Part shown: one piece after another, positions 5,790 to 13,273 of the stretch | Numbering within the stretch: the stretch's first letter is position 1 | Layout of the letters: every line of letters starts with the position of its first letter | Assembly (NCBI GenBank): GCA_035550595.1 | Contig: DASZOV010000047.1 | Span: forward strand, 1 to 18,976 | Direction: 5' to 3' | DNA: 18,976 nucleotides | DNA from: CALFMR01 sp035550595 | GTDB lineage: Bacteria > Acidobacteriota > Vicinamibacteria > Vicinamibacterales > SCN-69-37 | Translations under genes and position numbers: made by a program | The notes under the pieces: generated by a model | What the model was told of the DNA's origin: nothing | What the model saw: only the letters and a program-made list of their open reading frames with translations | Database searches by the model: none

Positions 5790-6668
5790 ATGCCGAACAC
5801 CCTGCTCCTCGCCGACGACAGCGTCACCATCCAGCGCGTGATCGAGTTGACGTTTGCGCAGGAAGACGTGCGCGTCGTGTCGGTCAGTGACGGCCGGCAG
5901 GCCATCCGGTGGATGGAAATCGAGTCTCCAGACATCGTTCTCGTCGACGTGGAAGCGCCGGAAGTTGATGGCTACGGCGTCGCTGCGCACGTCAAGCAGT
6001 CGCCGAATCTGCGCGACGTGCCGGTGCTGCTGCTGGCCGGCGCGTTCGAACCGGTCGATGAAGCCCGTGCCGCGCTCGTCGGGTGCGACGGCGTGCTCGT
6101 CAAGCCATTCGAACCGCAGCAGCTCGTCTCGCGCGTCAAGGCACTGCTCGACCGTCCCGCCGCGGGGAACGCGGATGGATCTGACGCGGTGGATTCCGGC
6201 AATGGCCACGAGGCCGAGTCGGTCGTGATGCCCTTTCGCACGCCCACGCCCGGCGGACGTGGCGCGAACGACGCGCTCGGCGGATCGTCCGGCCCCGCCG
6301 TTGCGGCGCTTCACGCGCGCGATCTCGACGCCGACGTCGAGCCCGAACCGCTCGAGCCGCCCACGCGTCCGGTGTGGGAGCTCGGGCTGCCGACGCCCAT
6401 CCCGTCGCCGCACGTCGCCGACGTGCCGGTTCCCGCCGCTGGCGCCACGAGCGCCGTCTCGCTCGTCAACGCGTTCTCGGCGCTTCTCGCGGAGCAGTCG
6501 AATCGCAACGCCGCGGCGCCGGCCGTCGTGTCGGAGGCGAGCGTCGAGGACGCCGTGCGTCGCGTGCTCGCACGGATGACCGACGACCTCGTCCGCCGTC
6601 TCGTCGTCGAAACGGCGGAGCGGCTGATTCGCGAGGAGATCGAGAAGATCAAGGCCAGCCCCGAATAG
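5790..6668 (+). CDS. response regulator, receiver domain with helical C-terminus
   Basis: The 292-residue protein has an N-terminal receiver domain (1-122) that takes a phosphate from a histidine kinase. The acidic pair is Asp9/Asp10, the likely phospho-acceptor is Asp53 (LVDVEAPEVDGY), and the conserved lysine is Lys105 (VKPFEP). The switch Thr/Ser expected after the fourth strand is replaced: the segment reads VLLLAGAFEPVDEARA, with Ala83. Similar LLLxGxFEP receivers are known in myxobacteria-like species. A 140-residue proline/alanine-rich linker follows, then a short conserved-looking helix, DDLVRRLVVETAERLIREEI (270-288), but no DNA-binding or enzymatic output domain. It may act through protein contacts, for example in motility or polarity systems; this is inference. 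No clear Shine-Dalgarno precedes the ATG. No kinase gene is nearby. Confidence 0.85.
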   Translation: MPNTLLLADDSVTIQRVIELTFAQEDVRVVSVSDGRQAIRWMEIESPDIVLVDVEAPEVDGYGVAAHVKQSPNLRDVPVLLLAGAFEPVDEARAALVGCDGVLVKPFEPQQLVSRVKALLDRPAAGNADGSDAVDSGNGHEAESVVMPFRTPTPGGRGANDALGGSSGPAVAALHARDLDADVEPEPLEPPTRPVWELGLPTPIPSPHVADVPVPAAGATSAVSLVNAFSALLAEQSNRNAAAPAVVSEASVEDAVRRVLARMTDDLVRRLVVETAERLIREEIEKIKASPE

Positions 6669-6707
6669 CCACCGCGATCCTGCCTGCACGTTTCACCCAC
6701 GCCATCG

Positions 6708-6713
6708 TAGAAT
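6708..6713 (+). promoter_or_regulatory. possible -10 element before valS
   Basis: TAGAAT occurs in the 94-bp gap between the response regulator and valS, 49 nt before the valS ATG. No -35 or TG extension is seen. It is listed because the same hexamer occurs in the preceding gap (5644-5649), but it could be chance. Confidence 0.28.
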
Positions 6714-6762
6714 TGTCAGACGTCTCGACGGCCCACCTCGCGGCCGGGCGCTGACGTCCTGC

Positions 6763-9351
6763 ATGCCTCAATCGCCCCACGTTCCCGACAAGCCCGCGCT
6801 CGAAGGTCTCGAAGCGAAATGGCGCGCGATCTGGGATCGCGATCGCACCTACGCGTTCGATCGATCCGCGCCGCGCGATCGCGTCTACTCGATCGATACG
6901 CCGCCGCCGACCGTCAGCGGCTCGCTGCACGTCGGCCACGTCTTCTCCTTCACGCACACCGACATCGTCGCGCGCTTCCAGCGGATGCAGGGCAAGTCCG
7001 TCTTCTATCCGATGGGGTGGGACGACAACGGCCTGCCGACCGAACGGCGCGTACAGAACTACTACGGCGTCCGCTGCGATCCGTCGCTGCCGTACGACGC
7101 GTCGTTCACGCCGCCCTTCGACGCCGCGGCCGGACGGCCCGCGAAGTCCGGCACGTCGCCGATCTCCATCTCGCGCCCCAACTTCGTCGAGCTGTGCGTG
7201 CGGCTCACGGCCGAGGACGAGAAGGCCTTCGAACATCTGTGGCGGCAGCTCGGCCTGTCGGTCGACTGGTCGATGACGTACACGACGATTGGCCGGCGCG
7301 CGCAGCTCGTCTCGCAGCGCGCCTTCCTCAATCTCGTCGAGCACGGGGCGGCCTATCAAGTGGAAGCGCCGACGCTGTGGGACGTCGACTTCCGCACCGC
7401 CGTTGCGCAAGCCGAGCTCGAAGATCGCGAGATGCCGGGCGCGTACCATCGCCTGCGCTTCGCGCACGCCGACGGCAGCGGCGCGGTCGAGATCGACACG
7501 ACGCGGCCGGAGCTCCTGCCCGCGTGCGTCGCGCTCGTCGCGCATCCCGACGACGTGCGGTACCAAGAGCTCTTCGGCCGCGACGTGCTGACGCCGCTCT
7601 TCCGCGCGCCGGTACCCGTGCGGCCGCATCCGCTGGCCGATCCCGAGAAGGGCACTGGCATCGCGATGATCTGCACCTTCGGCGACGTCACCGACGTCGT
7701 CTGGTGGCGCGAGCTGGGTTTGCCCGTGCGCGCGATCCTGCAGCCGAACGGCACGCTCGGCGCCGGCGATTGGGGATCGTCGAACTGGCCATCCGCCGAT
7801 CCGGAATCGGCCGCGCGACACGGCCGCGAGCTCGCGGGTCTGTCGACCGTGAAGGCGCGAGCGCGCATCGTCGATCTGCTGCGCGAGAGCGGCGATCTCA
7901 TCGGCGATCCCAAGCCGATCACCCATCACGTCAAGTTCTTCGAGAAGGGCGATCGTCCGCTCGAGATCATCACGAGCCGGCAGTGGTTCATCCGCACGAT
8001 GGAGCTGCGCGACGTGCTTCTCGCGCGCGGCCGCGAACTGCGCTGGGTGCCGGCGCACATGCTCGCGCGCTATGAAAACTGGGTGAACGGCCTGAGCGGC
8101 GACTGGTGCGTCAGCCGCCAGCGATTCTTCGGCGTGCCGTTCCCGGTCTGGTATCGCGTGCGCGACGACGGGTCGGTGGACTACGACGCGCGGCTCCTGC
8201 CCGATCGATCGCGGCTGCCGATCGATCCGTCGACCGACGTGCCCGATGGCTATCGACCCGAACAGCGCAACGCGCCGGGCGGATTCACGGGCGACCCAGA
8301 CGTCATGGACACGTGGGCTACGTCTTCGCTCACGCCGTTCATCGTGTGCGGATGGGAGAGCGACGACGACCTCTGGCGGCGCACGTTCCCGATGGACCTG
8401 CGTCCGCAAGGGCACGACATCATCCGCACGTGGCTGTTCTCGACCGTGCTGCGATCGGAGCTCGAGACGCACGTGTTGCCGTGGTCGACGACGGCCATTT
8501 CCGGCTGGGTGCTCGATCCCGATCGCAAGAAGATGTCGAAGTCCAAGGGCAACGTCGTCACGCCGCTCGGACTGCTCGACGAGCACGGATCGGACGCGGT
8601 CCGTTACTGGGCGGCCAAGGGCGGACCCGGCGTCGATACGGCGTTCGAGCCCGGGCAGATGAAAGTCGGGCGGCGGCTCGCCATCAAAGTGCTGAACGCG
8701 TCGCGCTTCGTGCTCATGAAGCCCGCGCCGGTCGGGCCCGTGCGCGAGCCAGTCGATCGCGGGATGCTCGCGGCCCTCGCCGCGCTCGTCGACGAGGCCA
8801 CGCGCGATCTCGCGGCCTACGACTATGCGTCCGCGCTTCGCCGCACGGAAGACTTCTTCTGGAGCTTCTGCGACGACTACATCGAGCTCGTCAAACGCCG
8901 GCGCGCGGAAGACGACGAAGGCGCGGCCTCCGCGAATCGCGCCGCGCAGACGGCGCTCGACGTGCTGCTGCGGCTCTTCGCGCCGTTCCTGCCGTTCGTC
9001 ACCGAGGAAGTGTGGTCGTGGTGGCGCGACGGGTCGGTCCATCGCACGCGCTGGCCGCACGTCGACGAGATTCAGTCGGCGATCGATCGGGCCGCTGACG
9101 ACGCGGGTGTCGCGGACGCGTGGGTGCACGCGCGGGCGGTCACCGCGAAGATTCGTCAGGCGCGGTCAGGCGCATCCATTGGCTTCGGCACGCCGGTCGC
9201 CGCGGCGCTTCGGCTGCCTGAGGCCGATCGCGCGTCGTGGCCGCTCGTCGAGCGCGACGTGCTCGCTGGCAACAACGTGATCGACGCGTCGGTCACCTTC
9301 GCTCCCGATGTCTTCGATGTCACGATCGAACCGCGACCCGCACAGGCCTGA
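6763..9351 (+). CDS. valS: valine--tRNA ligase, archaeal-type
   Basis: This 862-residue class I synthetase charges tRNA-Val with valine in the cytoplasm. The HIGH-type motif is HVGH (56-59) and the KMSKS loop is exact (590-594, followed by KGN). The editing domain that removes mischarged threonine carries TTRPE (246-250) and GTGIAMICTFGD (297-308). After the HIGH region the sequence reads GWDDNGLPTERRVQN, the form found in archaeal-type and some actinobacterial ValRS, where the E. coli type has a TDHAG motif. The long C-terminal coiled-coil arm of E. coli ValRS (951 residues) is absent. The anticodon-binding domain is present at about 650-800 (FWSFCDDYIELVK near its start). The gene overlaps nadC by 44 bp and heads a run of five plus-strand genes. 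There is no clear Shine-Dalgarno. Confidence 0.95.
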   Translation: MPQSPHVPDKPALEGLEAKWRAIWDRDRTYAFDRSAPRDRVYSIDTPPPTVSGSLHVGHVFSFTHTDIVARFQRMQGKSVFYPMGWDDNGLPTERRVQNYYGVRCDPSLPYDASFTPPFDAAAGRPAKSGTSPISISRPNFVELCVRLTAEDEKAFEHLWRQLGLSVDWSMTYTTIGRRAQLVSQRAFLNLVEHGAAYQVEAPTLWDVDFRTAVAQAELEDREMPGAYHRLRFAHADGSGAVEIDTTRPELLPACVALVAHPDDVRYQELFGRDVLTPLFRAPVPVRPHPLADPEKGTGIAMICTFGDVTDVVWWRELGLPVRAILQPNGTLGAGDWGSSNWPSADPESAARHGRELAGLSTVKARARIVDLLRESGDLIGDPKPITHHVKFFEKGDRPLEIITSRQWFIRTMELRDVLLARGRELRWVPAHMLARYENWVNGLSGDWCVSRQRFFGVPFPVWYRVRDDGSVDYDARLLPDRSRLPIDPSTDVPDGYRPEQRNAPGGFTGDPDVMDTWATSSLTPFIVCGWESDDDLWRRTFPMDLRPQGHDIIRTWLFSTVLRSELETHVLPWSTTAISGWVLDPDRKKMSKSKGNVVTPLGLLDEHGSDAVRYWAAKGGPGVDTAFEPGQMKVGRRLAIKVLNASRFVLMKPAPVGPVREPVDRGMLAALAALVDEATRDLAAYDYASALRRTEDFFWSFCDDYIELVKRRRAEDDEGAASANRAAQTALDVLLRLFAPFLPFVTEEVWSWWRDGSVHRTRWPHVDEIQSAIDRAADDAGVADAWVHARAVTAKIRQARSGASIGFGTPVAAALRLPEADRASWPLVERDVLAGNNVIDASVTFAPDVFDVTIEPRPAQA

Positions 9352-10192
9352 CCCGCTCGCGCCCGAGGTCTCTCGCGATCTCGTCCGCCGCGCGCTCGCC
9401 GAGGATCTCGGCACGGGCGATGTGACGACGTCGGCCACCGTGCCGGCGTCGGCGATGGGACGCGGCGTTCTTCTCGCCAAGAGCGCGTGCGTCGTGGCGG
9501 GACTCGACGTCTTCCGTGAAGTCTTCGCGCAGGTGGATGCGTCTGTCGTCGTCGACACGATCGCGGCTGATGGCGACCGCGTCGAGCCGGGCGATGTGAT
9601 GGCGCGGCTCGCCGGTCCTGCGGCCGCGCTGCTCACGGGCGAACGCACGGCGCTCAATTTCCTCCAGTACCTCTCTGGCATCGCGACGCTCACGCGCACG
9701 TTCGTCGACGCGGCCGGCGAGCATCTCGGCGTCCTCGACACGCGCAAGACGACGCCCACGTTCCGCGCGCTCGCGAAGTACGCGGTTCGATGCGGCGGCG
9801 GAAGCAATTATCGGATTGGCCTCTACGACGGCATCCTGATCAAGGACAACCACATCCGCCTGGCGGGCGGCGTCGTCGAGGCCGTGCGGCGAGCACGCGC
9901 GGCCGGGCCGGCGTTGCCGGTCGAGGTCGAGACGCAAAGTCTCGCCGAGGTCGACGCAGCGCTCGCTGCCGGCGCGGACATCATCATGCTCGACAACCTC
10001 GACGACGAGACGACGCGTCGCGCGATCGCGCGCATTGCCGGACGCGCGAAGATCGAGCTGTCGGGCGGCATGACCATCGCGCGGGTCCGCGCGCTCGCCG
10101 ATTGCGGCGCCGACTGGGTGTCGGTCGGCGCGATCACGCACTCGGCGCCGGCCGCCGACATCAGCCTCGAAATCGAACTGGACCCGGCATGA
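9308..10192 (+). CDS. nadC: quinolinate phosphoribosyltransferase (nicotinate-nucleotide pyrophosphorylase)
   Basis: NadC joins quinolinate and PRPP to give nicotinate mononucleotide, CO2 and pyrophosphate, the last step of de novo NAD synthesis before the shared pathway. The 294-residue product has all the expected signatures: EDLGTGDVTT (32-41), NFLQYLSGIAT (117-127), DTRKTTP (144-150), the GGGSNYRIGLYDGILIKDNH region (163-182), the ELSGGM loop and the C-terminal VGAITHSAP. The ATG at 9308 lies inside the end of valS; a second ATG at 9317 is equally possible. No start exists after the valS stop that would keep the conserved N-terminal helix, so the overlap is real. The stop overlaps the birA start by 4 nt (ATGA). 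Confidence 0.95.
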   Translation: MSSMSRSNRDPHRPDPLAPEVSRDLVRRALAEDLGTGDVTTSATVPASAMGRGVLLAKSACVVAGLDVFREVFAQVDASVVVDTIAADGDRVEPGDVMARLAGPAAALLTGERTALNFLQYLSGIATLTRTFVDAAGEHLGVLDTRKTTPTFRALAKYAVRCGGGSNYRIGLYDGILIKDNHIRLAGGVVEAVRRARAAGPALPVEVETQSLAEVDAALAAGADIIMLDNLDDETTRRAIARIAGRAKIELSGGMTIARVRALADCGADWVSVGAITHSAPAADISLEIELDPA

Positions 10193-10998
10193 CGACCGAG
10201 CGGCTCCCGCCGGATCTCGCGGCGGCGATCGCGCGGTCCGCCGAGGCGCTCGGTCCGTTCGCGCGTCTGCGGCACGTGGCGGAGACCGAGTCGACCAACG
10301 ATCTCGCGCTCGCGCTGGCCGCGAGTGGCGAGCCGGAGGGCACCGCCGTCATTGCCGACGTGCAGCGGCAAGGGCGCGGGCGTCGTGGTCGAGAGTGGTT
10401 CTCGCCGCCCGAGGCCGGCATCTACCTGTCGGTCGTCGTCCGTCCGCGCGGTGAACCCACGGGCTGGGCGCTCTTGACACTTGGGATCGGCGTGGCTGCC
10501 GCGCGCGCGATTCGTGCGCAGTCGGGGCTGCCCGTCGAGCTGAAGTGGCCGAACGATCTCGTCATCGGCCGGCCATGGCGCAAGCTCGGCGGCGTGCTGT
10601 GCGAGACCTCCGGCGCGCGGGGCGGCATCGAGGCCGTGGTCGTTGGCCTCGGCGTCAACTTGCGGCGCGCGGCGTATCCATCGGAATTGGCCGAGCGCGC
10701 GACCTCGATCGAGACCGAACTCGGCCGTCCGATCGATCGCGCGTTGCTCGTCGCCGCGCTTCTCGTCGAGATCCGCGCCATCGTCGAACGGCTGCACGCG
10801 GGCGAACGTGAACACGTTCGTGTGGCGTGGCGCGCGTTCGCCAGTGGCGGACTCGCCGGCGCGCCGGTGAGCTGGCAGGATCAGGGACGCGAACGCCAGG
10901 GGCGCGCCGAGGACATCGACGTCGACGGCGCGCTGCTCGTCCGGTCGGACGGTCGCGTCGAGCGCGTCATCGCCGGTGACGTGTTGTGGGACCGATGA
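10189..10998 (+). CDS. birA: biotin--[acetyl-CoA-carboxylase] ligase
   Basis: The 269-residue enzyme activates biotin to biotinyl-AMP and attaches it to the biotin carrier protein of acetyl-CoA carboxylase. Seen are TESTNDLA (33-40), the adenylate loop QGRGRRGREWFSP (61-73), GIYLSVVVRP (77-86) and KWPNDLVIG (119-127) with KLGGVLCE (132-139). A short SH3-like C-terminal domain (about 222-269) follows. No N-terminal helix-turn-helix is present, so it is a class I ligase that does not double as the biotin-operon repressor. The ATG overlaps the nadC stop (ATGA) and the stop overlaps the next start (ATGA), showing tight translational coupling. nadC-birA neighbours are common in bacteria; the often-associated coaX is missing here and an unknown gene takes that place. 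Confidence 0.94.
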   Translation: MTTERLPPDLAAAIARSAEALGPFARLRHVAETESTNDLALALAASGEPEGTAVIADVQRQGRGRRGREWFSPPEAGIYLSVVVRPRGEPTGWALLTLGIGVAAARAIRAQSGLPVELKWPNDLVIGRPWRKLGGVLCETSGARGGIEAVVVGLGVNLRRAAYPSELAERATSIETELGRPIDRALLVAALLVEIRAIVERLHAGEREHVRVAWRAFASGGLAGAPVSWQDQGRERQGRAEDIDVDGALLVRSDGRVERVIAGDVLWDR

Positions 10999-11783
10999 TG
11001 GATCCGCGCGCACAGCGAGTCGACGCTGACCGGGATCCGACGTTGGACATCGCCGCGTACTGCCGGCGCGTCGAGGAGCACTTGACGCAGGTCAACGAAG
11101 GCCATCTCGTCCGCATCGTCGGACAGGGCTTCGAGCTCGTGCGACGCTGGGCGATGACGGGCGTACCGCTGTCGGTCGTCTGTCGCGGCATCTCGGCGCG
11201 CGCCGAGCGGCACCGTGCGCGGCGCGTGAAGCGGCCGCTGCGCATCGAGTTCTGCGAAGGTGACGTCGCGACGCTGTACGACGAGTGGCGGCGTGCGGTC
11301 GGCGTCGGCTCGCTCGCGGGCGACGTTGTGGCTGCGACGAGCACGAGTGACGCCGAAGGCGCGCCCGCGGCGGAGACAGACGGCCCGCGTGCGCGCCGGC
11401 CGTCGCTCGTCAAACACATCGACCGTGCGATTGAACGGCTCGCGCGGCTGGGCGGCCGGCTGGACTGGCCCGAGTCGCTGCAGCGCGCCGTCCAGGCGGC
11501 GCTCGACGCATTGACGACGATACGAGATGCGTCGAAGGCGCGCGGATCAGATCGCGCAGCGCTCGCCGATCGGCTGCGCGTCGTCGATGCCAACCTGATG
11601 CACGAAGCGCGCGCGGCGCTCGATGCGGCAGCGCGTGAGGCCGTTCGCGCCGAAGCCGTCGAAAATCTTTCCGCCTATCGTGCCCGCATGGATCCAGCCG
11701 CGTGGGAAGCGAGCGTCGATCGCAGCATCGGTGCGCTCGTGCGTGAGCGGTTTCTCCTGCCGACGATCGATCCTGATGCCTGA
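10995..11783 (+). CDS. unrecognised helical protein between birA and the RNA methyltransferase
   Basis: I do not recognise a named function for this 262-residue protein. It is predicted to be almost all helix, with no signal peptide and no membrane segment. The N-terminal part (about 15-100) has the pattern IAAYCRRVEEHL, then FELVRRWAMTGVPLSVVCRGI, then IEFCEGDVATLYDEWRR. That layout (W, G, hydrophobic helix, 'GI' helix, then a YC/FC helix ending in W) resembles conserved hypothetical proteins of Acidobacteria and deltaproteobacteria, and loosely the C-terminal domain of DnaD/DnaB2 replication proteins; this second comparison is weak. A low-complexity linker (about 115-135) leads to a second helical region rich in Ala, Arg and Asp, ending REALVRERF-like (GALVRERFLLP). 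ATG 10995 overlaps the birA stop; a further ATG at 10998 and an upstream GTG at 10986 are alternatives. It overlaps the following methyltransferase frame by 8 nt. Confidence 0.75.
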   Translation: MMDPRAQRVDADRDPTLDIAAYCRRVEEHLTQVNEGHLVRIVGQGFELVRRWAMTGVPLSVVCRGISARAERHRARRVKRPLRIEFCEGDVATLYDEWRRAVGVGSLAGDVVAATSTSDAEGAPAAETDGPRARRPSLVKHIDRAIERLARLGGRLDWPESLQRAVQAALDALTTIRDASKARGSDRAALADRLRVVDANLMHEARAALDAAAREAVRAEAVENLSAYRARMDPAAWEASVDRSIGALVRERFLLPTIDPDA

Positions 11784-13161
11784 TCGGCCGCAGCGGCCCA
11801 CGCGTCCAGGGCGCCACGCCTTTGGCGGTCGCACGCGCGATCGCGCCCGCATGCCCACATCGCGCGAGTCATCCGGACGCATCATCGAGCTCGACATCGA
11901 GCGTCCCGTCGCGGGCGGCCGCATGCTGGCGCGCGGCGGTTCCGGTGTCGTGCTGGTGGCCGGCGCGATTCCCGGCGAGCGCGTCCGCGTCGAGATCGAG
12001 CGCACCGGCCGTGGCGTGTCGTGGGGACGCGTCGTCGACGTGATCGACGCCAGCCCAGATCGTCGACCGGTCGCGATCGATCCGGCATGCGGCGGTTTGG
12101 CCTATGCGCACGTCGTCTACGAGCGCCAGCTCGCGTTGAAAGCGGAAGTCATCGCGGACACGTTCCGCCGCGTCGGCCGTATCACGCTGGCGGATCGCGT
12201 CGACGTGACGGTGTCACCCGTCCGGGGATATCGCATGCGCGCGCGACTGCACCTCGACGGCGGACGCGCGGGTTTTTTTCGCGAGGCGACGCACGACTGG
12301 TGCGATGCGCGCGTCACGGGTCAGTTGCGCGAGGAGACATTAGCGGCGGTCGACGCGGGGCTGGCGTGGCTTGGACCGGCAGCAGCCGCATGTCGCGCGG
12401 TCATCGTTGCCGAAGATGTAACTGGCGGCGATCGCGTGCTGCACCTCGAAGCCGACGACGACATCGTGCTCGACGACGCAGTCGGGTCGCCGCACGATCT
12501 GCCGGAAGGGCTCGCGGGCGTGACGATGATACGGCGTGGGGAAGTGGCGACGATCGCCGGTCGCGAACGCGTGACCGACACGGCCGCGACGTTGATGGGC
12601 GCCGATGCGCCCGTGCCGGCGTCGACCACGTGGTCACGACGGGCGGCGTCATTCTTTCAAGCGAATCGCTATCTGACGGGCACGCTCGTGCGGCACGTAC
12701 TGGAGCACGTGCGCGGAGAACGCGTCGCCGACGTGTACGCGGGCGTCGGCTTGTTCGCGGTCGCGCTGGCGGCCAGCGTCAAGTCGGTCGTCGCGATCGA
12801 AGGCGATCGGACGAGCGCCGCTGATCTCGAAGAGAATGCGCGGCCGTACGCTGACCGGGTGCGTGCGATCCAGGCAGACGTGGCGGATGCTGCGCGCTGG
12901 CTGACGCCCGACTCGTTCGACGTCGTCATCGTCGATCCGCCCAGGAGTGGACTCTCCGACACGGCGCGTGATGTCGTCATCCGCGCCGGCGCGTCGTGCG
13001 TCATCTACGTGTCGTGCGATCCGGCGACGCTGGCACGCGACACGGCACGTTTTCTCGCCGCCGGCTACGAGATCGCATCCATCCGCGCGTTCGACTTCTT
13101 CCCGTTGACCGCACACATCGAAACCGTCGTCGTCCTGCAGCGCCTCGCGCGCGGAACGTAG
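11776..13161 (+). CDS. RlmD/TrmA-family RNA (uracil-C5) methyltransferase
   Basis: The 461-residue enzyme belongs to the SAM-dependent family that makes 5-methyluridine in 23S rRNA (RlmC, RlmD) or tRNA (TrmA). From the N-terminus: a basic tail, a TRAM RNA-binding domain (about 33-92), a central insert domain, and a Rossmann methyltransferase domain. Motifs seen are FFQANRYLT (SAM domain entry), DVYAGVGLFAVALA (SAM loop), VIVDPPRSGL (motif IV), the nucleophile Cys414 in YVSCDP and the general base Glu449 in HIETVV. In RlmD-type enzymes four cysteines hold a [4Fe-4S] cluster; here the CGGC signature reads CGGL (Cys105 to Leu108) and the preceding cysteines are absent, so no cluster is expected. 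Start may be ATG 11776 (overlapping the previous gene by 8 nt) or ATG 11851, just before the TRAM domain. The exact target uridine cannot be assigned. Confidence 0.9.
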   Translation: MPDRPQRPTRPGRHAFGGRTRDRARMPTSRESSGRIIELDIERPVAGGRMLARGGSGVVLVAGAIPGERVRVEIERTGRGVSWGRVVDVIDASPDRRPVAIDPACGGLAYAHVVYERQLALKAEVIADTFRRVGRITLADRVDVTVSPVRGYRMRARLHLDGGRAGFFREATHDWCDARVTGQLREETLAAVDAGLAWLGPAAAACRAVIVAEDVTGGDRVLHLEADDDIVLDDAVGSPHDLPEGLAGVTMIRRGEVATIAGRERVTDTAATLMGADAPVPASTTWSRRAASFFQANRYLTGTLVRHVLEHVRGERVADVYAGVGLFAVALAASVKSVVAIEGDRTSAADLEENARPYADRVRAIQADVADAARWLTPDSFDVVIVDPPRSGLSDTARDVVIRAGASCVIYVSCDPATLARDTARFLAAGYEIASIRAFDFFPLTAHIETVVVLQRLARGT

Positions 13162-13190
13162 AGGCGGCCCCGTGGCCGGATACCGTGCAT

Positions 13191-13212
13191 CGGCCGGCGC
13201 AGGGGCCGGCCG
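13191..13212 (+). terminator. GC-rich hairpin in the convergent spacer
   Basis: CGGCCGGC (13191-13198) pairs perfectly with GCCGGCCG (13205-13212) around a 6-nt loop, 29 nt after the methyltransferase stop. The first T-run (TTTTTTT, 13238-13244) is 26 nt further on, preceded only by a short TGCG/CGCA stem (13226-13237). The two elements together may stop plus-strand transcription between the convergent genes, but neither is a textbook intrinsic terminator. Confidence 0.4.
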
Positions 13213-13244
13213 CTACAGCGGCGCGTGCGTCGGCGCATTTTTTT

Positions 13245-13270
13245 GTAGGGGCGGGCCCCCGTGCCCGCCC
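13245..13270 (+). repeat. GTAGGGGCGGGC-type palindromic repeat
   Basis: After seven Ts the sequence reads GTAGGGGCGGGC, a CCCCGT loop, then GCCCGCCC; GGGCGGGC (13249-13256) and GCCCGCCC (13263-13270) are perfect complements. Elements of the form GTAGGGGCGRNY...GCCC are, as I recall, dispersed intergenic palindromes in many unrelated bacteria, including cyanobacteria and Chloroflexi. The copy ends 3 bp before the stop codon of the minus-strand hydrolase. Confidence 0.5.
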
Positions 13271-13273
13271 GAA

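Noticed and set aside
13226..13244. Short stem followed by seven Ts as a classical intrinsic terminator
   Set aside because: The stem directly before the T-run is only 4 bp (TGCG/CGCA), too weak on its own; listed with the neighbouring hairpin at low confidence instead.
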